Source: Paenibacillus arenilitoris
Lineage (GTDB): Bacteria; Bacillota; Bacilli; Paenibacillales; Paenibacillaceae
NCBI RefSeq assembly: GCF_014705655.1
Contig: NZ_JACXIY010000012.1
Location: 124,001-188,000 of the forward strand
Direction: 5' to 3'
Length of the DNA: 64,000 bases
Below, piece after piece: positions 26,925-32,892 of this stretch; the stretch's first letter is position 1, and the number at the start of each line of letters is the position of its first letter. Below the pieces are notes generated by a model. The model did not search any database, had not been told where the DNA came from, and was given only the letters and a program-made list of their open reading frames with translations. A program made the position numbers and the translations under genes.

Positions 26925-26965
26925 AAAGGCCTTAGTGCGTTCCTCAGGGAACGCCTAAGGCCTTC
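26925..26965 (+). terminator. Terminator of the araLM-ugp-GDPD operon
   Basis: AAGGCCTTAG/CTAAGGCCTT with an inner GCGTTCC/GGAACGC extension forms a long hairpin followed by CTTCTTGG. The T run is imperfect. The arms are symmetrical enough to work in both directions. Confidence 0.65.
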
Positions 26966-27242
26966 TTGGCGTTCTTCGCGCAGTCGAGTTGCGAACGGTT
27001 GGTGACGCTTGCTTGAGTCGCACTCATCATATCAGACCCCTAGCTTACGGTGGAAATAATACAATGAGCAATTTAATACATCTCCCGAAGACATTTCACA
27101 CAAGTGTGACGGCTTGGTGGGCAGGATAGTAAGAGTTGATCAACATTTATACTTTTAGATATAATTGAACTGAAATGGGCATGGATGATTTTTAAATAAT
27201 CTCATGCCCTTTGATTTTTAAGTGCCAGAGGAGAAATGGCTA

Positions 27243-27803
27243 ATGAACAAAAAATTAAGTTCTGATGATTTTGATGCCTCGAATATTCTGGATATTGAAG
27301 AAATACTACGGCTATTACATCAATCAAACGACTCAGATGTGAAAATGTATTTTCACGGGGCCATGGTCGATTATGGATTCGGTTTTAAAGTTGCTGCACA
27401 GCAGGAAGACATAACCTTCTTAGAGAAGGCAATAGGTTATGCAATTCCGGAAGATTACAAGAAGTTTTTAACATTTACAAATGGATTAAGCTTTAATCAC
27501 TATGATGCGAATATTTATAGTATTGAAGAGGTACTTTCATTTAAAAACACATTTGACTACCCAAACTATATGTTGGTAGTTGCGACAAGTATGAGTTCCC
27601 AAATACAAATAGCATTAAATCTTCAACGAGACTTTGATTCTGTATATGTTATTGATCCGATAGCAGATGATCATTTTTACAGTATCGGGAGCAACTTCAC
27701 TGAATTTTTCAATAGATTCATTGTGAGTTATGGCTCGGATTATTGGAATTGGGGATATAAAAACACCTTGAAAATTCCAAAGTCTGTTGACTCGTCTGGA
27801 TAA
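27243..27803 (+). CDS. SMI1/KNR4-family protein (orphan immunity-like)
   Basis: A 186-residue acidic protein. ITFLEKAIGYAIPEDYKKFL, then TFTNGLSF, is the SMI1/KNR4 signature (around residues 60-90), and the tail (NFTEFFNRFIVSYGSDYWNWG) completes the fold. In bacteria this superfamily is dominated by immunity proteins against polymorphic toxins. ATG 27243 follows GAGGAG; the GTG at 27222 is an alternative. The gene is much more AT-rich than its neighbours and has no toxin next to it. The 26966-27242 leader has no further recognisable gene. Confidence 0.75.
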   Translation: MNKKLSSDDFDASNILDIEEILRLLHQSNDSDVKMYFHGAMVDYGFGFKVAAQQEDITFLEKAIGYAIPEDYKKFLTFTNGLSFNHYDANIYSIEEVLSFKNTFDYPNYMLVVATSMSSQIQIALNLQRDFDSVYVIDPIADDHFYSIGSNFTEFFNRFIVSYGSDYWNWGYKNTLKIPKSVDSSG

Positions 27804-27952
27804 ACTAATTCGGTGTTACATCATGCAGTTTCAGCCCGTTTGCGGTTGTTCGCCTTGGGGTCAGCCCTCCTCAGCCTCGATTATGGCGAATCGTCCAACC
27901 TCATTTGCCCTTACTTGCCGCTTGATGCTTATCCGATCCCGGCGCTCTCAGC

Positions 27953-28181
27953 TACGTTGTACTTTGTACAATAGGACAACACTATAACGTGTGGGCAGCC
28001 GTCTACGTTGCACTTCGTGCAGCAAAATGAGCTTATAAGGCTCAATCAGACACCTATTCCCGCATTACTGTTGCACAAATACACCGAAGCCGCTCAACCG
28101 CGCCTCCATGTCAGGTTTCTGCTGTATAAAGTGCAACACAGCTATCCGTGCAACGTAGCTTTATGTGCAACATAGCCCTTC
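27953..28181. repeat. Small-repeat cluster based on CTACGTTGCAC
   Basis: Between the SMI1 gene and the lipoate ligase terminator, the motif CTACGTTGTAC/CTACGTTGCAC occurs at 27953 and 28003 in dyads (TTGTAC-TTT-GTACAA; TTGCAC-TTC-GTGCAG). Inverted copies follow as three 17-base direct repeats beginning GTGCAAC at 28131, 28148 and 28165. No open frame with coding features is seen in 27804-28286. Confidence 0.65.
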
Positions 28182-28286
28182 TGCGCTACGCAGCATGCGG
28201 TGCCGCGGGGCAACGCAGGCTCGCTACCGACGCAAACGCGATCCGGAGGAGCCGCCCCCGCCCCTACGCCCCCGCCCGGTAGCGCC

Positions 28287-28324
28287 AAAAAAAGGGAATG
28301 CCGCTCTACGCGCGCATTCCCTTT
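28287..28324 (-). terminator. Terminator of the lipoate ligase gene
   Basis: On the minus strand AAAGGGAATG/CATTCCCTTT arms are followed by a run of T. It begins five bases after the ligase stop. Confidence 0.85.
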
Positions 28325-28328
28325 CGCT

Positions 28329-29321
28329 TTATAGCAGCAGCCCCAGCCACTCTTCCTTCGTAATCGGACCGAAGTAATAGGGCAAATCGATGCTATCCGC
28401 GACCTTCCCGAGCGCGTCCGCCTCGTAACGGACGCCGATCAGGCGCTCCGCCGCCTCAGCGCTGTCGCCGCGGCCGAAGAAGTCGCCGAAGATCGCGGCG
28501 GAGACGATGACGCCTTCCTCGACCTGCAGCCTGACGTCGAACGTGCCGGCTGCCTCGGTCCTTTTCTTCTGCTGCATGTTAAAGGCCGGGGATCTCCCGT
28601 AGTTCCATTCCCAGCTGCGGTAGCGCTCGTCGGCCAGCTTGCGGACGGCTGCCCAGTCCCGCTCGTCAAGCTCGTAGAACGGGATATCGTCCGCTTCTTC
28701 GAATATCGATTGCAGCAGGCTTTGCCGGAACTGCTCGATCGTCATCGGCTCGGCGAGAAATTCGGCAATATTGGCGACGCGGCTGCGGATCGACTTCGTC
28801 GATTTGGACGCGTACTTCTCGGCGCTCGGCTTCAGCGCGGAGACGACGTTGTCGATCTCGGAGTCGAACAGGAGCGTGCCGTGGCTGAACATTTTGCCTT
28901 TCGCGGAAAACTGCGCGTTGCCCGATATTTTCCTCTCGCCGACCTGCAGGTCGTTGCGGCCGGTCATCTCCGCGTCTACGCCGAGCTTGCGCAGCGCCCG
29001 GACGACGGGCTCTGTGAATTTCTTGAAGTTGTGGAACGACCGGCCGTCGTCCTTCATAATGAAGCTGAAGTTCAGATTGCCGAGGTCATGGTAGACGGCG
29101 CCGCCGCCGGACAGCCTGCGGACGACGTGAATGCCGTTCTTCTCCACGTACTCCGCATTGATCTCTTCGACGGTGTTCTGGTTTTTGCCGATGATGATGG
29201 ACGGCTCGTTAACGTAGAAGAGCAAGTAATCGTCCGAGTCCGGCAGCGAGCGCAAAATGTATTCCTCTAGCGCCAGGTTCAGCGCGGGATCGGTATTGTC
29301 GTTATTGCTGATGAAACGCAT
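28329..29321 (-). CDS. lplA: Lipoate-protein ligase A
   Basis: A 330-residue LplA/LplJ-type ligase. The lipoyl-AMP-binding motif RRLSGGGAVYHDLGNLNFSF (around residues 70-90) and the catalytic-lysine region are present (NAQFSAKGKMFSHGTLLFDS), followed by a C-terminal accessory domain. It activates free lipoate with ATP and attaches it to lipoyl domains of 2-oxoacid dehydrogenases or GcvH. ATG 29321 follows GGAGGAGG at seven bases; the frame upstream of it is not used. Nothing nearby shares the pathway. Confidence 0.9.
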   Translation of the reverse strand: MRFISNNDNTDPALNLALEEYILRSLPDSDDYLLFYVNEPSIIIGKNQNTVEEINAEYVEKNGIHVVRRLSGGGAVYHDLGNLNFSFIMKDDGRSFHNFKKFTEPVVRALRKLGVDAEMTGRNDLQVGERKISGNAQFSAKGKMFSHGTLLFDSEIDNVVSALKPSAEKYASKSTKSIRSRVANIAEFLAEPMTIEQFRQSLLQSIFEEADDIPFYELDERDWAAVRKLADERYRSWEWNYGRSPAFNMQQKKRTEAAGTFDVRLQVEEGVIVSAAIFGDFFGRGDSAEAAERLIGVRYEADALGKVADSIDLPYYFGPITKEEWLGLLL

Positions 29322-29409
29322 GCTCATTCCTCCTCCCGTATGAAGCGCGATGCTTATGGGCATTATACCCTTCCGGGGAGGCGGTTTTCAAACCGGCCGA
29401 TCCTGCGGG

Positions 29410-29787
29410 TTAGGCGGATGCGGCGCCGGGCGACGGCTTGACCGCCATCGTGCTCGTCCCGTTAAAAATACCGCCCGCCTCGATCAGCAGGCTGCCGGCG
29501 GACAGGTTGCCGTTCAGCTCGCCGGTCGGATGGATAGTCAGCGTCCCTTCGACCGACACGTCCCCGGTCAGCTTGCCGGCCAGAATCAGATCGCGGGCCG
29601 ACACGTTGGAGCGGGCGGAGCCGCGCTCGCCGATCGTGACGCTGCCCGCGCATTCGATGTCGCCGATGACGTGGCCTTCGATGCGGACGCTCGCCTCGGA
29701 TTTGATTTTGCCTTCGAAGGTCGTGCCTTCGCCGACAAGCGTATCGGTCGCGTCGGGGTTTCGCTTCGCGCTGTTGTTTTTGAACAT
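29410..29787 (-). CDS. Bactofilin
   Basis: A 125-residue polymer-forming protein. A short basic N-terminus is followed by a right-handed beta-helix with repeated short strands (TLVGEGTTFEGKIKSEASV, RIEGHVIGDIECAGSVTIGE, GSARSNVSARDLILAGKLTG), the bactofilin core (residues 15-115). Bactofilins form non-nucleotide cytoskeletal filaments that place cell-wall enzymes. The gene begins one base after the stop of an M23 peptidase gene, a widespread functional pair, so it likely scaffolds that enzyme. Confidence 0.9.
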   Translation of the reverse strand: MFKNNSAKRNPDATDTLVGEGTTFEGKIKSEASVRIEGHVIGDIECAGSVTIGERGSARSNVSARDLILAGKLTGDVSVEGTLTIHPTGELNGNLSAGSLLIEAGGIFNGTSTMAVKPSPGAASA

Positions 29788-29788
29788 G

Positions 29789-30766
29789 TCAAGGTTCCTT
29801 TCTGTCTGCTGTAATGTAAGGCTCGGGATTGACGGTTTCCCCGTTTATGTACACCTCGTAGTGCAGGTGCGGTCCGGTGCTGCGGCCCGTGCTGCCCAGC
29901 TCGCCGATCGATTGGCCTTTGGCCACCTTATCGCCTACGCCGGCGACGCGCTTGCTTAAATGAAGATAGCGGGTGCTGATGCCCCGTCCGTGATCGATCA
30001 TAATGTTGTGTCCGTGAACGCGGTCGTTCTCGGACAGAGTTACGACGCCGTCCGCCGCGGCATAGATCGGATCGCCCGTGCTTCCGCCGATGTCGATGCC
30101 GGAATGATACGTCGTCCGTCCGGTGAACGGATCCTTGCGCATGCCGAACAGGGACGTGACCTTGCGGGAGTCGGTCGGCCAGATCGTCGGCGTGATCCTT
30201 AACATTTCTTTATAGGCGATAACCGCTTCCTTCGTGTCTTCGAGCTGCGGGAGCATCGTTTCGAGCCTCTTCCCGATGTCGGCGAACCGTTCGGCGGTTT
30301 CTCCGGCGAGCGCGGCGGCCGAACCGCCTGGAAGCTCGAGCTCTTCGCCGCCTTGTCCGCCTTCCTCGGCCACGAGGCTCGACACGGAGACGGGCGCTTT
30401 GGCGTCGATGCCGGCCAGCTGCTTCAGCTGGGCTTCGAGCGCCTTCACCTCGGCCATCTTGCCCTCCATCGATCGGGCTTGCTCGGACAGACGGAGCAGA
30501 TCGCTCCGCAGGCTGTCGATGCTGGCGTCCTTCTCGCTGAGCCGGAGCTCGTATCGGTCCGCCGAGGATGACAGCTCCCCTTTCAGGTCGCTTGCGGTTA
30601 TCGATGCCCTCGAGAATAACGCGAATATAACGAGCGCGAACAGTCCGAGCAGCAGCGCGAGAGCGGGCGCAAGCACGAGCGCGAGTCCCGAAACGCGGTA
30701 CTGCCGAACGGATTGGTTCGCTTCGGGGATGATGACGAACGTGAATCTTTTAGACAGCCAATTCAT
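29789..30766 (-). CDS. Membrane-anchored M23 endopeptidase paired with bactofilin
   Basis: A 325-residue protein with one membrane helix at about residues 27-52, a coiled coil at about 60-115 (EKDASIDSLRSDLLRLSEQA), and a C-terminal M23 domain at about 195-320. Zinc ligands are in HSGIDIGG and HLHYE, and the YLHLS segment is present. LytM-type enzymes cut peptide crosslinks in peptidoglycan. It is the first gene of a two-gene unit with bactofilin; the arrangement matches morphogenetic pairs such as BacA-LmdC. Confidence 0.9.
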   Translation of the reverse strand: MNWLSKRFTFVIIPEANQSVRQYRVSGLALVLAPALALLLGLFALVIFALFSRASITASDLKGELSSSADRYELRLSEKDASIDSLRSDLLRLSEQARSMEGKMAEVKALEAQLKQLAGIDAKAPVSVSSLVAEEGGQGGEELELPGGSAAALAGETAERFADIGKRLETMLPQLEDTKEAVIAYKEMLRITPTIWPTDSRKVTSLFGMRKDPFTGRTTYHSGIDIGGSTGDPIYAAADGVVTLSENDRVHGHNIMIDHGRGISTRYLHLSKRVAGVGDKVAKGQSIGELGSTGRSTGPHLHYEVYINGETVNPEPYITADRKEP

Positions 30767-30998
30767 GACGTTCCTCCTATATTTTTAACGAAATGCAACA
30801 GGGTACTATTCGACATATCCTACAAAAGTCCTTTATTTATTCGAAAATTTTGGAAAGATTTCGTAATTTCTCGCTCCGTTTGTTAAAAGATGTCGAAGGA
30901 GCTGGGCGCTTACAAGCGCTAACGACGGCTATGCAACCGTCCGATTTCGCCTTATAATCGGATCATGCGCGAGCATATAAGCAGAGGTGGTCGAAACG

Positions 30999-31556
30999 AT
31001 GGAGGCACGGTTTTGCATGTCCTGCGGACATGAATTGGAAACCCGCGACATAGACGGAACGATGAGAAGGGCGTGCGGGAGCTGCAGCTTCGTTCATTGG
31101 GGCAGCTACAGCATCGGCGTGGGAGCGCTGGTGAAGAAAGAGGATAAGCTGCTGCTTGTCCGAAGAGCCCAGGAGCCCGGCAAAGGGTATTGGACGAATC
31201 CGGGCGGCTATATCGAGCAGCTGGAGCCGATTCGGGAGACGATCGAGCGCGAGGTGCTCGAGGAGTGCGGCGTGCAGGCGACCGTCAAGAGCGTCGCGGC
31301 GCTGCGCGATCAGCCGAGAGGCATACATAACGTCTACATCGCTTTCGAAATGGAGTATGCGGGCGGCGAGCCGACCCCCGATCGGGTGGAAGTGGATGCA
31401 GCCGGGTTTTTCAGCCTGGAGGAGATGGAAGGCATGAACGTCGCGCCGTTCACGCGCTGGCTCGTCGACGTCGCTTTCCACGGGGAAGGGCGGGGCTTGA
31501 AGACGGACGAGGCTCCGGTCGTCCCGCTGCCCGGATACGGCTTGTTTCGGGTGTGA
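30999..31556 (+). CDS. Nudix hydrolase with zinc-ribbon N-terminus
   Basis: A 185-residue protein with a CxxC...CxxC ribbon (residues 5-30: CMSCG and CGSC) and a Nudix domain. The Nudix box (GX5EX7REUXEEXGU) is intact as GYIEQLEPIRETIEREVLEE plus CGV. This layout resembles NudC/NadR-like or ADP-ribose-type pyrophosphohydrolases, but the substrate is not deducible. ATG 30999 lies nine bases after GAGGTGG; a GTG at 30987 would overlap the site. Confidence 0.88.
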   Translation: MEARFCMSCGHELETRDIDGTMRRACGSCSFVHWGSYSIGVGALVKKEDKLLLVRRAQEPGKGYWTNPGGYIEQLEPIRETIEREVLEECGVQATVKSVAALRDQPRGIHNVYIAFEMEYAGGEPTPDRVEVDAAGFFSLEEMEGMNVAPFTRWLVDVAFHGEGRGLKTDEAPVVPLPGYGLFRV

Positions 31557-31639
31557 GCAAAGGTTTGGAGCGAAGTGTGGGAGGCGGCAGCAGGATAAGC
31601 GGCAAAAGGAGTTCCTGAGACAGGCTTCGATGGCTATTC

Positions 31640-31785
31640 GTTTCGGATATTGAAATTACTTACTTAAAAGCGTGGAAGCTTAGGGGATTAGTTGCATATA
31701 TTGAAATCATTTCGTGAATAACCGGAGCACAATAGGCAAGTTTGGGGGATTTCGTGCAGAAATTGAAATTAAACGGTTGGAGAAG
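31640..31785. repeat. Degenerate ATTGAAAT repeats
   Basis: Three imperfect copies of a segment with core ATTGAAAT occur at 31649, 31700 and 31762, the last two sharing GGGGATT upstream. The 31557-31896 stretch has no gene. Confidence 0.4.
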
Positions 31786-31896
31786 CCGTCCAAACGCCGT
31801 ATAGTATCAATAATTGATCCTACACGGCTCTGATCGTAGACATGCGCATGGCTGCAGCGAATCCTCCGGGCTTGCAGCCCCGTTCGCCCGACTATT

Positions 31897-31925
31897 GAGC
31901 CTTCCTATGACGGAAGGCTCTTTTT
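31897..31925 (+). terminator. Isolated strong terminator
   Basis: GAGCCTTCC/GGAAGGCTC stem with six-base loop and TTTTT. It lies 340 bases after the Nudix gene and about 170 bases before the riboswitch; whether it ends the Nudix transcript or an unseen RNA is unclear. Confidence 0.75.
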
Positions 31926-32097
31926 GCTGCGCGCTTGACGCCGCCCGAGATTAATAGATTTCGACTGGATACGCGGACGGACCGGGATTATCGAACGACG
32001 GTAAATATTGTTGAAATAAGTCGTTTGTCATATTGAAATTTTATGGTAGAATGGTAATGGCTCCTAAGATCAGGACTTTATACCTGATACCAAAGCC

Positions 32098-32196
32098 GAC
32101 TATATACGATAATGGCAAACCTGCCGAAAGGCAGGGACGCAAAGCTTCAGGCCTACGGAATCTATGATTCTATGGCGGCTGGGTCGCCGAAATGTA
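32098..32196 (+). ncRNA. c-di-GMP-I (GEMM) riboswitch aptamer
   Basis: The conserved parts of the GEMM-I aptamer are present in order: ATGGCAAACC, a GAAA-tetraloop hairpin (CTGCC-GAAA-GGCAG), GGGACGCAAAGC, GGCCTACGG and TATGGC...GGGTCGCCGA. The tetraloop, the ACGCAAAG core and the receptor-like CCTACGG/TATGG pair match the class that binds cyclic di-GMP. It precedes cheX and a GGDEF-EAL gene, both in c-di-GMP or motility networks, with a terminator in between as expression platform. Confidence 0.88.
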
Positions 32197-32216
32197 GCCT
32201 TTTCTTTTTTACCGGG

Positions 32217-32246
32217 AAACTGCTCTCATTTCGAGCAGTTTTTTTT
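32217..32246 (+). terminator. Riboswitch expression-platform terminator
   Basis: AAACTGCTC/GAGCAGTTT stem with seven-base loop and eight T residues, 20 bases after the c-di-GMP aptamer and 27 bases before the cheX start. Confidence 0.85.
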
Positions 32247-32272
32247 ATTGCATTTGACAAGGGGGATCCGTG

Positions 32273-32728
32273 ATGAAAGCAAGCTACATTAACCCGTTTA
32301 TTTCTTCGTCGGTCAACATTATCGAGACGTTCGTTCAGGCGAAGCCGACCGTCGGCGATTTGAAGCTGATCAACGTAGAGCTGCTCGACAACCACATTTG
32401 GCTTGAAATCGGCATAATGGGCGAGTTCAAAGGAAACGTGCTGTTCGGCATACCGGAGGAGGTCGCGCTGAAGATCGTGTCCGCCATGATGGGAGGCTAC
32501 GCCGTCACGCAGCTCGACGAGATGTGCCAAAGCGCGATATCGGAGCTCGGCAACATGATCAGCGGCAACGCGACGACTCTACTGTACAACGACGGGATCC
32601 AGGTCGACATTACCCCCCCGAGCATCCTGAAGGACTACGCTTCCTCGGAGCAGCTTAAAGCGGTTACAGTCCCGCTGCACATTCCGGATATCGGGGAATT
32701 CCGCATTAACATGATCCTCCCGGGCTAA
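32273..32728 (+). CDS. cheX: CheX-like chemotaxis phosphatase
   Basis: A 151-residue protein of the CheC/CheX/FliY phosphatase family. One catalytic motif is visible: EMCQSAISELGNMISGNAT (around residues 84-102), with the paired glutamate and asparagine that remove phosphate from CheY-P. The single motif and length fit CheX. ATG 32273 or the GTG before it could start translation after GGGGGATCC. It is controlled by the upstream c-di-GMP riboswitch, linking second-messenger level to chemotaxis output. Confidence 0.82.
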   Translation: MKASYINPFISSSVNIIETFVQAKPTVGDLKLINVELLDNHIWLEIGIMGEFKGNVLFGIPEEVALKIVSAMMGGYAVTQLDEMCQSAISELGNMISGNATTLLYNDGIQVDITPPSILKDYASSEQLKAVTVPLHIPDIGEFRINMILPG

Positions 32729-32793
32729 CGGACCGGAAGCGTCTATACATAGCGATAAGCCTGTACGGCAAGGGGATTTATTCAAAAGATAAG

Positions 32794-32820
32794 AATTTAT
32801 AAGTTTTGCCCTTATAAATT
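32794..32820. promoter_or_regulatory. Perfect 10-bp inverted repeat before the GGDEF-EAL gene
   Basis: AATTTATAAG and CTTATAAATT are separated by seven bases. It lies between cheX and the GGDEF-EAL gene. It may be a weak terminator or an operator; there is no long T run. Confidence 0.45.
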
Positions 32821-32892
32821 AGCTTATATTTCATCGCGAAACGAGCTTATACCGCCAAAGGACGGCGTCAGCCGTTTAGACTTGGGGGGCAA

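Noticed and set aside
27953..28181. CRISPR array
   Set aside because: The 17-base direct repeats are too short, have no unique spacers of even length and no cas genes are nearby.
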